A DNA stretch of 64,000 nucleotides from Litoditis marina. Its lineage: Eukaryota > Nematoda > Chromadorea > Rhabditida > Rhabditidae. The notes beneath the pieces are model-generated. The model was given only the letters and a program-made list of their open reading frames with translations, searched no databases and was not told the DNA's origin. The stretch spans positions 5,421,180 through 5,485,179 of the forward strand of contig OZ038435.1 of assembly GCA_964036275.1 (NCBI GenBank). The letters are read 5' to 3'. The translations under genes and the position numbers were made by a program. Each line of letters opens with the position of its first letter. Within the stretch, counting starts at the first letter, position 1. Of this stretch, positions 38,146 to 48,131 are shown one piece after another.

Positions 38146-41100
38146 AAAAAAAACTCTGTTGCTGCTAACAAGAAGCTTTGAGACTCATTCAGAAGTTACC
38201 AAAAGAGTAAACAACAGGTTGAGTGGAAACTTGTGAAAAGATATTACTAGGATACACAAAGATACACAAATACAATCCTCTGAACTGAAACGTCAAACTT
38301 CCCGCTCAGAACTTGCAAAAAGAAAGGGAGAATCTTTAGATAGAATGCGCAGTACTTCACGATCAATGAGTTTTTCTAATTGCTTATTTATGATTCAGAA
38401 CAACGAGCAATGAAAATTACAGTACCCTCAGGGTCGCTAAGGCGCAGGCATATAAAAAGTAGTTCTTCATTACTTTGCATGTTGTATTGGCACCTTTCCT
38501 GTAATAGAACCTCCCAGGCAGCTGCTGTTTTCTTTTTGCTCCAGCTCAGAAAACAAAAAGGATCTCATGCGAAAACGGGCCTCGTTAATCATCGATTGCC
38601 ACAATTTTTGACATCTCGTCAGTTCGAATGACAGTCGTTTAGTGGAAAAATGGACAGAAGAGTCGCAAAACGTAAAAGTAGCACACAAAAAGTCAAAAAT
38701 ATACAAACTTAGTATCGAGTTGGTTCATTCCAAAGCAAGCCTACGCTGTGTATGTGTATTTTGTATGTTCGCACAATGTTTGTAGTTTGATTCCGTTGGA
38801 TTTAGGATGAAATTTCGGGGGTTTGAGATAAAAGATTTTTCCACAGTAAACATTCTAGGAAAACTTAACGTCTTTCTGTTTCTCCAAGTGGAGTGGCACC
38901 TTTGAAAAACATGATAAATCGCAAATATGGTACTCGGTTCGGTTCTATTCAATTCCTAAACATGAGTACGGTGAATATGTAAAATTTGAAATGAAAAAAG
39001 GTCTATAGACACAGAAAATTTCGTAGTAAGCCCCATTCATAGTCCAGTAGAAAACTATTAGTTAGGTAGATTACAAAATACTCTGAATGAGTTCTCTCTC
39101 CAAGTTTTGTATACTTGGGAATTTTCGAAGAAACCAATTTGTGTAAACAGAGTGTCTAAAAGAGTGTTTCGGCTCATTTGTTGTTTGCAAAATACATATC
39201 AACAGCTGATGTTACAATCGTGCACTCTTTTCTAATGTCTTTTAATTTGAGGAATGTCTTCCATGGAACCAAGAAACATCACGAGAAAATAGAACTCACC
39301 GCTGTACTTCTACTTGAAATAACAACAACATGAAAATATCACACCACCGAAAAGAAAAGTAAGGGTTTCGGTATCATGTGTAGTCAACGTGATAAAAGTA
39401 TCCGAATCTTCGATGTAGTCTTATCTTGATGTACCTCGTGACTGACGGTTCGCAAAAGAAGAGCAACGGGATCAAACTAGAAATACAGCGGCATAGGGTG
39501 ACACACGCCGTAAAAGCCTACTTTGGAGAGATAAACCAGTACATCCTGGGCGTATCTACCATGCTTGTGGTTTGATATCTACGTTTTTCAAGCAAAGTTT
39601 GCATATGGAATAGAATGTTATATGTGGCACTACAAACTATGATTGTAGATTTAGGAGAACGAATAAAATGTAGAGTATTGTTCACTCTTCAACTCATGTG
39701 TGAACATATGTGAGACTCAGATTGGTCTCCGCTTCAGAGTGGTGTATGGGACAGCACACAAACTACACGGATTGCTCAAATCTTTATTGTAGTTTGATCC
39801 TGATACTCACAATGATTCACGAATTTCAACCAGAAAGGCAGCGAGATCAAACTTTGAACACAGCATAAGTGGGTAACATTAACGGTGTTGGGATGAGTTG
39901 AAAAGAGCTATCCCTATATTATCTTTATCCAAACAAACCAACATAGCCAAACACCGCCATCCAATTGAACAACATGTGAAAATCAACGATGGTGGCGTTT
40001 TTCTGTGTTCTGTGTTCGGATTTTGAGTGGGCAGGATGTATGAGACAAACGTAATCGGCGCGATAAAAAGCGCTGGAGGTTCATCGGGAGAGGGAGTACG
40101 GTCATTAAGAACAACTGCTATAAGTTTTGGTGGGGTGGAACCGAAAAAAGCAAATGATACTATTTGACAAAATTTATGCAAAAATTCCGTATTGTTTTTC
40201 TTGCTCGCCGAAAATACTTAGTTAAAAATTGATTTGTTAGCTTCGATTTCTATCGTTTACAAAAATAACACTGCTGAAACGTCGTAAATTGAAAAATGGG
40301 CTGGATACCTTCAATCTGAACTCAAGTACAAAGTACAGTAACTCTGTGTTTTTTTTTTGAAATTAGCACACTTGATTAATACGTGAGCACATGGAAGTAC
40401 GTGAAATATGAATGACTGTGAGTTGCGTGCCGAAAGGCACGTTTTTCTTCCATTTTCTAACATCTCCGCGACACCTGTCATACACGGAAAGAAGAGTGAT
40501 GTCGGAAAGACGAAAAAACGCTGATCGCTCAGCGATTATACATTCTGATCCACTCCCTCGTTTACAGTTACAGTATGATTGTTCAAAAATTGGACCGATA
40601 AGCTAAACGAACACACTGTTTTTTTCTTCTAATTTGCTGTTTGCGTAATTTTGGTTGAATATTGATGATTCCCCCAAAATGAATAGAAGCTCCAACTTAA
40701 ACATGGTCCTCTCGTAGCTTCGAACTTTTTTCCTTCACGTTCATCTGATTAAACAAACCAAGCTCAAGTCGAATAGGTGTTTTCATTGTAGGTGTTGGGA
40801 TCACTTCACGACATGTGGTCCTAATCTGTCATATTTGTCAAATAAGCAGTGTTTGTACTTTGATTCCAAGGAATTCTAGGTAATAATAGTGATGTGTGCA
40901 CAAATCAAACAAAAACTCAAAAGTCATAAGTTCAGGAAGCTAACAGGGGAAGTGAAAACCCTATGAAAATACTGATATGAAGGTTGGCGTATAGTGTACG
41001 AGTAACCTATACATGAACATGCAATGATATAAAAATATGAATGCCATGTGGCACCGAGATTAGCCAGGATCGTTTGGATGTTTAATCGACATGTTTCTCA

Positions 41101-41656
41101 GAATTTATTCACCAGCTGTTTGCTGACATTTCTGAGTGAAGAAAAGAAAGACAGAAAGATTGTACTTGTTTGTTTGTCATTAGCTTCTATGGCTTCCTGA
41201 TAAAACACCCAATAAGTTGTTGACCAACAGGATAAGAACAGGAACACCGACCAAATAGTTACTTCCTATGATTATTTGAACTCTCTCAACCTATTCGTTC
41301 ACTTTCATCGACACGGTTCGTTTATCCGTCACTCATTTTGTTTGGAAACCCTACAACTAATTCTATAAGGTAGAGAGAATAGAGAAACATCTTTTCGTAC
41401 AATTTGAGGTCGTTTAATGAATCGTGAAATTGTGAAATCTTGAATTCTCGAAATCTGGAAACATTGAGTTGTTGAAATATTCGAACACTCAAATCTGGAA
41501 ATGTTGAAATCGCAAAATCTTGAGATTCTGAACTAACCCGTTGTCATACTTAGATCCGGGTAAATCATCCGTATAGCCGTCAGCTAGCCGCGACGTCGTC
41601 AGCAGGGTGTGGGTGGGGGAGCGGCGGGGGGCCGTTGTATGGTAGAACATTGCCAT
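19805..41656 (-). CDS. TWK-type two-pore-domain potassium channel with very long C-terminal tail
   Basis: Exons in transcription order: 41538-41656, 37997-38087, 36855-36938, 35931-36058, 34947-35059, 34483-34548, 33712-33850, 33351-33437, 32931-33073, 32494-32636, 32120-32263, 31552-31656, 31304-31368, 30287-30391, 29985-30075, 29448-29531, 28590-28706, 27949-28029, 27589-27660, 27192-27286, 26519-26700, 26229-26305, 25678-25832, 25024-25101, 23083-23152, 22408-22538, 21580-21640, 20181-20259, 19805-19938. They sum to 1013 codons with all phases matching. M1 is near residues 110-132; filter 1 TTIGYGN near 177, cut by a phase-1 intron; M2 YALFGIPLVL near 195-210; M3 near 280-300; filter 2 TIGLGDV near 320; M4 near 332-355. 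This is the K2P potassium leak channel plan of the plasma membrane. The remaining ~640 residues are cytoplasmic, low in predicted fold, and hold repeated SMxTS and QTD motifs plus a Cys-His cluster near 525. Typical nematode TWK proteins are far shorter. ATG lies 4 bases after a TTTTTCAG acceptor. Confidence 0.9.
20801..21260 (+). mobile_element. Non-autonomous element H, copy 1
   Basis: About 460 bp with inverted ends TTAAAGAAACCGTTCCGCTA and the complement of GCGGGACGGATTCTTTAAC. Internal landmarks TTGCATAACATCGAGCAATA, GTGACGCAACTTGACTTGG and AGCATACCCCGTACGCAACT recur in reverse order at 28825-29250. It is in an intron of the long-form 3' end of the channel gene. Confidence 0.75.
21898..22015 (-). 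CDS. Alternative terminal exon of the potassium channel (short isoform)
   Basis: After exon 22408-22538 (phase 2, ending CCA before GTAAGT) this exon joins in phase: a first base A completes CAA, then 38 codons start PDRPSERRGFFMD, include a basic stretch KKRGTFKGKRRLGR, and stop with TAA after NSMSV. Exon 21580-21640 also begins with one A in the same phase, so the two are alternative 3' routes, giving totals of 960 and 1012 residues. The short form replaces 90 acidic/neutral residues by a strongly basic end. The hydrophobic C-terminus M-S-V could be a class II PDZ ligand; that is inference. Confidence 0.75.
22726..22921 (+). mobile_element. MITE family G, copy 3
   Basis: TTAAAGGGGGACAGAAGGG left end, CTTTCCTTTCTGCCCC right end, and the central AGGTACCCCGCGGTACCT palindrome preceded by GGCGCGCGCAACGTTATA. 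It lies in a channel intron. Confidence 0.75.
23262..24549. repeat. 1.3 kb CT microsatellite with higher-order units
   Basis: (CT)n tracts are punctuated about thirteen times by a TTTTCTCTTTTACTCATTCT spacer and by TACTCTCTCTCTTTATCTTT. It is therefore a tandem array of roughly 80-130 bp compound units rather than a plain dinucleotide run. It occupies an intron of the channel gene, whose transcript would read GA repeats. Ser-Leu-rich open frames across it are artefacts. Confidence 0.95.
25318..25449 (-). mobile_element. MITE family D, copy 3
   Basis: Minus-strand copy with CTAGAAGTAAATTGAATAGTC at one end and CACATGACCGTGCAATCGAC at the other; core GTGCACTTTGATATTGCACG. It is intronic in the channel gene. 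Confidence 0.7.
28255..28455 (-). mobile_element. tRNA-like TIR element A, full-length copy
   Basis: Read on the minus strand it runs from TATAGTCGTCGCCAACGG to GGCACTCACTATA. The tRNA-like block has TAGCGCAGTGGTTGGCG and GCAGGTTCGATTCCGGCGAG. It is the best-preserved copy and shows both inverted ends clearly. It is intronic in the channel gene. Confidence 0.8.
28825..29250 (-). mobile_element. Non-autonomous element H, copy 2
   Basis: Inverse orientation to copy 1: GTTAAAGAATCCGTCCCGCT at the left, AGCGGAACGGTTTTCTTAA at the right, with the same internal landmarks. No coding capacity. It is intronic in the channel gene. Confidence 0.75.
29868..29978 (+). mobile_element. MITE family D, copy 4
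   Basis: ACAGTCACGTGAAACATG at the left and TTTACGTGACTATTCAACTC at the right, core GTGTACGATTTCTCATTAGA. It ends only a few bases from the donor of channel exon 29985-30075. Confidence 0.7.
30808..31017 (+). mobile_element. tRNA-derived SINE S1, copy 2
   Basis: The head GGGGCCGAGTGGTCGACTGG matches the Pol III box A consensus (TGGTCGACTGG), followed by box B GGTTCGATTCC. A ~150 bp body (GGCGGACCGCATGAGCTGG, ATGCCTAGTTTCTC, CTACGGATACT) ends in TGAATAAAG. Near-identical copies are at 57814-58022 and, reversed, 17318-17513. It is intronic in the channel gene, antisense to it. Confidence 0.8.
33931..34053 (+). mobile_element. MITE family D, copy 5
   Basis: GTCAATTGCACAGTGACGTG at the left, TTTACGTGAATATTGAATTG at the right. 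It is intronic in the channel gene. Confidence 0.65.
34093..34328 (+). mobile_element. MITE family C, copy 2
   Basis: A 236 bp element from TATAGTTCGTTTCACC to GCGTGGAACAGACTATA, highly similar to 5394-5629 along its full length. It is intronic in the channel gene. Confidence 0.8.
35374..35600 (-). mobile_element. MITE family B, reversed copy
   Basis: Left end AGTTCACACCATTCCTACTG, right end GTAGGAGTCTCAGTAGGAAT, core AACTTCTCCGATCAAAAGTA. The orientation is opposite to the copy at 6899. It is intronic in the channel gene. Confidence 0.75.
36138..36306 (+). mobile_element. tRNA-derived SINE S2, copy 1
   Basis: The head carries box A TAGTCTAATGG (36147) and box B GGTTCGAGTCC (36190) but the T stem does not pair fully, so it is not a functional tRNA. 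The body is GTTGAGGATGCAATTTGCTA, CACACTCTTAACCATTTCTG and TTTTGCATTT. It lies in a channel intron. Confidence 0.75.
36460..36625 (+). mobile_element. tRNA-derived SINE S2, copy 2
   Basis: The same structure in direct orientation about 320 bp downstream: box A TAGCCTACTGG, box B GGTTCGATCCC, then an almost identical body and tail. Similarity begins at the tRNA head and ends at the T-rich tail, as expected for independent retroposition or local duplication. Confidence 0.75.
38106..38144. repeat. (CT)n microsatellite
   Basis: About 19 CT units immediately upstream of channel exon 2 on the coding strand (GA repeats in the transcript). Confidence 0.9.
38145..41537. other. First intron of the channel gene, no exon seen
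   Basis: About 3.4 kb. It holds copies of a dispersed motif (TTTGTAGTTTGATTCCGTTG at 38780, GATCAAACTAGAAATACAG at 39472, TTGTAGTTTGATCC paired with GATCAAACTTTGAACACAG at 39785-39865) and a short-period AAATCTGGAAA/TTGAAAT tract at 41420-41530. Nothing else is recognisable. Confidence 0.5.
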
Positions 41657-41670
41657 AGCGCTGAAAAATT
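41657..41670 (-). promoter_or_regulatory. Probable spliced-leader acceptor before the channel start codon
   Basis: On the minus strand GAATTTTTCAG is followed by CGCT and the ATG at 41656. An acceptor four bases before a start codon is typical of nematode SL trans-splicing. An upstream cis-spliced 5' UTR exon is the alternative. Confidence 0.45.
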
Positions 41671-42269
41671 CAAAAATGACTTCGGAATTCCTTTTACAAA
41701 ACTAACAGGTTTGTAAATTCACAAACAAAACCACTAATCTCGTTTTTCATTGTTCGGAAAACGAAACTCAAAATGCAAAACCCGTTTGTTAGATCGTTCA
41801 ATCAAAGATCATGATGTTCTTGAGAGGTTATAACAACCGAGTTCAACCTGATTGTGAGCGGCTCGAATAGAAATATTGATACATTGAATTCTCTTTGCCA
41901 CGAAAAAGAAGTTATAACAGGTCACACTGTTGATTCTTAGAGGGCTCAACTTTTTTTGCGGAGTTCAAGTCCTCCATCTTGTAAAATTTGTTGGTCTTTC
42001 CCTTGAAAGTCTTTGTCGCTTCAAAAATACTAGAAATTTCGCCAAATGGCTCGGAGAACAGTTTACAAAATACATTAATAACGTTTTAAAGGCTCTGCCG
42101 TCTGTTTTGAATGCGCCTCTGAACGAGCGCATGTCTCCTAGTTCTGTGAGAAAAACGTACACTGTACACTGACCTATCGTGCATTAAGACCGTATTATTT
42201 CCTGCGTACTACATGAGTCCTTCTGTTACTCAAAAGATAAGTAATGTTCAATGTAGAAAAATCCCCAAT

Positions 42270-42712
42270 CTAGTTGATATGGCTCGTTGTAATACCTATC
42301 AATATTATAATGAATATCTTTTGTATGCAATCTGGAAACGGTTCAAATGTATTCGTTCAGATATCGATAACCTCTGATGTAAATAATCAGTAATAGAATT
42401 GATATGAACCGAGGTCAATCTCTCACAAAACGATAAATGAAGTCCCGTTTAGAAAGATTAGAAGCGCAGTTTCAACTTGTTCAAAAATGAATGACTTTTG
42501 ATATGAAAAATCAATAACTTAAGTTATATGGCTATTTGTAACCGGGGTCAATCTGTCGCAAAACGATCTTTTTTCAATCCAGAAAATAATGTTTCAACTG
42601 GTTCAGAAATCAATAATTTGTATGAAAGGTAAGTTAATAAAATGTAAAAGTCGATAACATAGTTGTATTGGCTATTTGTAACCGGGGTCAATCTGTCGCA
42701 AATATTCAATGG
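42270..42712. repeat. Imperfect tandem repeat, about 125 bp unit
   Basis: Three to four units, each containing TATTTGTAACCGGGGTCAAT and CTGTCGCAAAACGATC followed by an A/T-rich GTTTCAACTGGTTC segment. It lies upstream of the channel gene and is non-coding. Confidence 0.65.
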
Positions 42713-42784
42713 GTGCGAGGGGTTAGATCTCTCGCGCAGTAAAGGATATTGGTGTAAGAATACACGGCTGTCTCACCCTCATTT

Positions 42785-43165
42785 GATAGGAGGTGCGCGA
42801 AAACATCGAAAATACAACTACTCTCATAATTAAACTAATAGATTTACGAGAGCTTACAAGAGCTTGTCATGAAAATTGTAGTTTTACAGCTCTGTAGTTT
42901 TTCAGATCGTTCTTGGCAACTGTGAGAGAAGTAGAAAAAACATCGAAAATACCCTCATAATGTAACAGGAGATTTACAACTTCTGGTAGAAGTGGTAGTT
43001 TTACAGCTTTTCACACCGCTAACCATTGCAAGTTGGGAATTCGGAAATGATTTCGGCAAAGCACAGAGTTTTCTACAAATCTGAAACTTGAGGAGGTGCG
43101 CGAAAACATCGCAAATACAATTACCAAAATGTACCACTAGATTCACAACATTACTTAAGTGGTAG
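42785..43165. repeat. Imperfect tandem repeat, about 150 bp unit
   Basis: GAGGTGCGCGAAAACATCG occurs at 42790 and 43092, and a diverged form (AGAAAAAACATCGAAAATAC) near 42935. Each is followed by GTAGTTTTACAGC-like sequence. Non-coding. Confidence 0.6.
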
Positions 43166-43608
43166 TTTCACAACGCTTTTTTTTTGACCCACGAGACATT
43201 CTGCAAATCTCATATTTGTAGAAGAAGATGGAACGGCCTCCGTAGTTACACACATTTCCCTTTCTTTCTCACCTTTTTATGATCAAATTTCTCCAATTAT
43301 TATGTATTTTTCTTAACCCCCACCAAAAAGACAGTCCCGCGCAATTTAAAAACGCGGGGCGCGCGCACTGTTGTCCGTTTCCTTTTTGCATGCATTCCAT
43401 TCTTCGCACCTCGTATTACATGCCCTCGGGGCCTCTCAGACACAACAATCGCAACCAGTCCACGCCAACCACCGAAACATTCGACTGAAATAGAGTATCT
43501 GGTTGTTGAGTCAACCACAAAACTTGGGTGAATCACGCAGTATTTGGTTCACAGGTTCAACCGGATTTATCGTGTTTTGAATACAATACTGAGATTATTG
43601 CATTCAAC

Positions 43609-43745
43609 AGAGTGGTCAAGTGGATAGCGTTCGGCTGTCGCTCCACATGACCCGAGTTCTATCCCTGTGCCCTGACGGTATATGGTGAACCACATGCGCC
43701 TATCTCTCTGAGGTTAATATTGATAAATCTGCTGGCATAACCATA
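43609..43745 (+). mobile_element. Degenerate tRNA-derived sequence (S3)
   Basis: GAGTGGTCAAGTGGATAGCG resembles a tRNA D-arm/box A and AGTTCTATCCC a decayed box B, followed by a non-tRNA tail (CCTGACGGTATATGG). Only one copy is seen here, so assignment as a SINE is tentative. Confidence 0.4.
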
Positions 43746-44138
43746 GTGTGAGTGCATTTGTAACTGAACGTCTGCAACATTCTCATTTTGCAACCGTTAA
43801 CCACAAGACAATTGTACTATTGGGTTGAACCTATCTAACACAATAATTTGATTCATCACAGTTTTGAAGTCTTCGACTTTTGTTCTTAAAGTGAACCTGT
43901 TTGTTATCATATAATGGTCGTTTTGGATTAAACTTGATTTTTTTATGGCTTTTCCATCATTTCTGACCCCGCCTTTTTGCGATGTTTCGATGAAAAAATG
44001 TTGCCTGCGGCCCGGGACTGGACTCGTCTCAACCATACTTTTATTTGATGATCCGATGGGAATATTTCCGCGAACCTCACCGCAAATATTAAGACTAGAT
44101 GGGCAACAAACACGGCACGCAAGAGGGAGGGGAGGCGG

Positions 44139-44141
<3 letters not shown>

Positions 44142-44214
<73 letters not shown>
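44142..44214. repeat. (GA)n microsatellite
   Basis: About 36 uninterrupted GA units. Overlapping Arg-Glu and Ser-Leu frames are artefacts. Confidence 0.95.
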
Positions 44215-44219
<5 letters not shown>

Positions 44220-44639
44220 GGGGGACAGGGAAAAAAGATGAGGTCAGAAACAACTGTAGAAAGGATAGCCAATCAACCGTATGATTTTTCCTCCTTTTTC
44301 TCTCCAACTCTGTCCGTGTCGGTTGAGCAGAAAATGAAGTCCTTTTGCACTGCAGCAGTTCATCGTGCATCCTGCCCCCTCAAATTGGTTGAAACCGACA
44401 TTTCCAACGTGGTACGAGAATCAGTCAAAAAATAAAAACGGCAAAACTTCCAAATCCCAGCCGGTCTTTTCTCGAACGTACGCTATTGTTTGCTCCTACT
44501 CGCGAAATAGTGCGAAAAACGAGAGAACCAGGGTGGGATTAGTGTCGAAATATTCCAATATACGTGATCCCAAGTATTTGACTTCAACTCCAAGGTCTCG
44601 AATTCACGTGTTTGCTGTGTCGATCACAGGTTGAATTGC

Positions 44640-44990
44640 AAACCGGTTGCGCTTGATCACGTTGCAGGAATGCGGAAATCGGTCAAACACACCAGCCGCC
44701 ATGGGATGAATGAAATATTTCTTTTTACTTACTCGAAAATTATGATTACCGGAAGTACCTTTGTTAGAATATTCCGGAACCTTTATTCCATCCTGCGTCT
44801 CTCGGTCTGCCTCACTCTTTCGCGTGCAACTTGTATCCCGCCGGGGTGTGAGAGCAGAGAAATGGCGTGTGTTTGAGGAGACGCAGGATGGGATGCAGGT
44901 GCCGGGATCTTCTAGCATACGTACTCAGGCTGATCGAGCACATGACGAATTCACGTTATTTCTTCTGAGGCTGGACGGTGCGAGATGAAA
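44640..44990. repeat. Repeat shared with the region upstream of EB gene 3
   Basis: Contains an inverted pair ATTCCATCCTGCGTCTC / GAGACGCAGGATGGGAT. A segment CTTCTAGCATACGTACTCAGG resembles TTCCAGCATACGTACTCAGC at 56678-56700. No exon recognised. Confidence 0.45.
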
Positions 44991-45227
44991 AATGTGATGT
45001 TAACCACAATTTATACTGGCGTAGTAGAAATCTATCATGAACCTCATGAGATTCCATCATGAACAATCTCTCCTCTACTCCCCATGAAATATTTTCGATT
45101 TCTATGCTGAAACATCAAAAGTTCGCAGGTAGTTCATGAGATGTTCATGCAGCTCCATTAGAAAGATCCTATCAACTTCTCAGGAGGTTGAAAGGATCGC
45201 TACGCGCGTAGAACGTTGGCCAAATAA

Positions 45228-46252
45228 GGCTGTCTTCAGACTTTTTGTGCGATACAAGATACACGATACATGCGCGCTCTAATCATGTGTATCGATTGCA
45301 TTTTTGTAGCGGCGACAGATACATGCGTCACGCGATGTATCTTTCGTGTTCATACTTTTTCTACAGTATCTCGGCGTCAGATACATCATTTTGAATCGAC
45401 GATACACAATTTTTGAAGATTGCGGCCGGCATTCTACACTTCACTCATACCTTGGATACATCTAGGTTTTCGGTTAATGTTAACTCATAAAATTATAATT
45501 TTTGTGTAAATTTTCCAATTGGATAGAATGTCCCCCAACCCAAAACCGATTGGATTTCACAAAAGTTTTTGTTTCTCGCGCGCGACGCGTGCACGCGACG
45601 CGACAAAATTTTGAAAACCCGTGGAATTCGATGAAACTTGGGAACCTGAGGAAATCGAGCATTCTGAAGTCAGGTGTGAACTTGGTACGAACTTGGGGTG
45701 AAGCGCGCGCGCAGCCCGCGACGCGACAAAAACTTTTGGGCCTGAAGATAAATATTTGGGATTAGGAGTGGTTGGCTACGCTGATAAGAAGGTATTACGA
45801 GTTTCGGACATATATATTCATAACCCGCATGATCCCCCACCTTCCCCAATTTCATATGAATCGACTCTTCTTGATATTTCTGCCGCGTCGCGTGGACGCG
45901 CTTAGCGTGGGTAAAATTGAGTATATGACATGGGGATCGGTAACGTGTCCAAATGGAAATTCATTCATTTTCACATTTTGTCACGGCGCCTGCGCGCATC
46001 GCGTCACGTGCGATGAGATAGACGTCAATTCGAAGGATACCTAGAAATATCTATGAAATCAAGAATTCAAAATTATGAAAAGTTATGTTTGAATTTGAAA
46101 CTAACAAAATCGAAAAAAAATGCATCCTGGAACGTTCATACTTTTCCGATACGTTGGCGCCAAGATACGGATACAAAATGTGACGATACAAATAATTCAA
46201 AAATGAATCGTGTATCTGTATCTTGTATCGCACGCAAATTCTGAAGACAGCC
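45228..46252. mobile_element. 1025 bp TIR element with TAA target duplication
   Basis: The left end GGCTGTCTTCAGA.. and right end ..TCTGAAGACAGCC are inverted repeats that continue inward through GTGCGATACAAGATAC. TAA flanks both sides (45225-45227 and 46253-46255). The interior has GC-rich GCGACGCGACAAAA repeats but no transposase frame. A TWA target and GG-starting ends fit a non-autonomous PIF/Harbinger-type element. Confidence 0.75.
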
Positions 46253-46255
46253 TAA

Positions 46256-47835
46256 GTAACTTCAACATATTGTATCACAATGGCACAACTACGATACTTC
46301 TGAGTACCTCAGGAATGAATAGTAATCACCGCAACCTCCTGCAGTTCTTCAACCAGCCTGCTGCCTGTACCGAAGCAAAGTCATTCAAGTGATGATACAA
46401 GCCCATTCGATGTCTCATCACATTGCCACATAGCTGTCAATTTTATATGTCTAGACATATTGTGAATGACCACAACCTGGGTCCAGTGCCACCCAGATAG
46501 CTCAGATCAAAAGTGAGTTCTCCTTGATACCCTGCAACGATGCCTGATTTTTGGTCCATACCCTGTCGAATCACAGTTTGAGTTGTGAACCGGTCTCGTT
46601 TCTTGCCTCTCGCTGACCGTGGGGGAGTGCCAGAACAAACATAACACTGGATCATGGCGGCGCCAAAGTATCAAAAAACCTCTCAAACAATGCAATCTGC
46701 TCTGAGACACTTCAAGACTTCTAGACCTCGAAATGGCAAAAAATGCCGAAAAGTGGATGGAATGCAAGTGTTGTTCAGCGAAAAAACCTCCGAACAACGG
46801 TCTTCATTGTAGCTAGTTGAGCAAATAATTTTCATGGAAATAGTGAACTCTGGTCAAGACAGCCGAACCGATTTATGATAGAACACTTCTGGGTTACTGA
46901 AAATCAAGAAAATGAAAATACAAATACACGCTCAGATGTCACATTTCTTTGATTGTAGGCCTAAAACTAACTAAACTTACAGTACAATAATTGAACGTTT
47001 TTAATAATTCGAATGTGTGAACAGTCGAAATAGTTTCGCATCAACACTTGATAAATCAGAACTGCTCAACTGATACCTTCATGAGCCCCAATACACACAC
47101 TTTGCATGGAAAAAACGTGCTGTTTTGGTGATTATTTTGCATTCTGCACTAAGAAGCCGAAACTACCAGTTGTCATACGAACGAAAAACTACAGACATGA
47201 GTTCCTTACCTAACCAGCTGAAATTGAAGATTCTCAATAACAGATATGTCAATAATGTTTTAACATTGAGCAGGTTTTGATTGTTTGTTTGTCTAAATCC
47301 GCTGCAAAAGTGCAAAAATTTGGCCGCAAATCAAACGCAAAGTGCACATCGGGTGCAGATTGTTCGCTGCAACAAAATAATCATTGATTGGGGAATAAAA
47401 CACAAAAAACAATGAGCCTCAAAGTATAGGAGAAATAGCAGTGAGCTTCCATTCACGTTCTCTAGTTTTGATGTGTTGCACAGGTTACACGTGAATATTT
47501 GGGTTTACAGGAATTGTGAGGTTATTTGGCTCTCGACTGGCAGTTCTGGTCGTTAGAGACGTGTAAAGATGCATGATTTTGTTTCTCTTACATAGTGAGA
47601 GACATAATCTGAACTGTTGGACTGCATAGCTTTCGAACTACCACCGAAACATGACTGGATCAAATACCAAACAGAAGTTCACAGCTGAATGTACCGTATC
47701 CACCTGTTCTTTCCTTAGCGAACCTAATAGTCACAAGCTCGGCGAGGGATATCTAGACACTATTCTCTCTTTTCTCTGCTTCGCTCAGACTGAAAACGAG
47801 ACACTGGTGTAGAACTACACGTAGGAATGCCCAAG
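46256..47835. other. Intergenic stretch, no feature recognised
   Basis: No exon matching neighbouring families, no tRNA, and no clear repeat. Open frames at 46443-46797 lack splice or homology support. Confidence 0.45.
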
Positions 47836-47973
47836 ACTATATACTGCTAGTCAATTGTACAGTCACGTAGAATATGTTGAACACTGCCGAACTCAGAAAC
47901 GTGGAAGGACAAAATGCACGATACTTCATTATAATGCTAACTTTACGTGACTATTCCCTTCACTTCTAGTGTA
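47836..47973 (+). mobile_element. MITE family D, copy 6
   Basis: AGTCAATTGTACAGTCACGT at the left, ACGTGACTATTCCCTTCACT at the right, core TGCACGATACTTCATTATAA. It ends about 115 bp upstream of the TATA box of EB gene 1. Confidence 0.7.
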
Positions 47974-48087
47974 ACTGCCAGCTGGGCTGCCAGCTCTCTA
48001 CAACGCGTTGTCGCGTGACGCTGGCGCGCGCGCTGTTTTTTATTTGCTGGGCACCGGGTTGTTTCCGGCGCGCCCTCCGGCTGTCCG

Positions 48088-48094
48088 TATAAAA
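48088..48094 (+). promoter_or_regulatory. TATA box of EB gene 1
   Basis: TATAAAA lies 44 bp upstream of the ATG in a GC-rich context (GGCTGTCCG before, GCCGGCTGCCGGCAACGG after). The same block precedes EB gene 2, implying a short 5' UTR and a duplicated core promoter. Confidence 0.75.
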
Positions 48095-48131
48095 GCCGGC
48101 TGCCGGCAACGGAACCGCATACCGACCCGAC

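Noticed and set aside
39879..40181. 100-codon minus-strand open frame in the first channel intron
   Set aside because: No splice sites in phase with the channel exons and no recognisable motif; part of it lies in a dispersed repeat.
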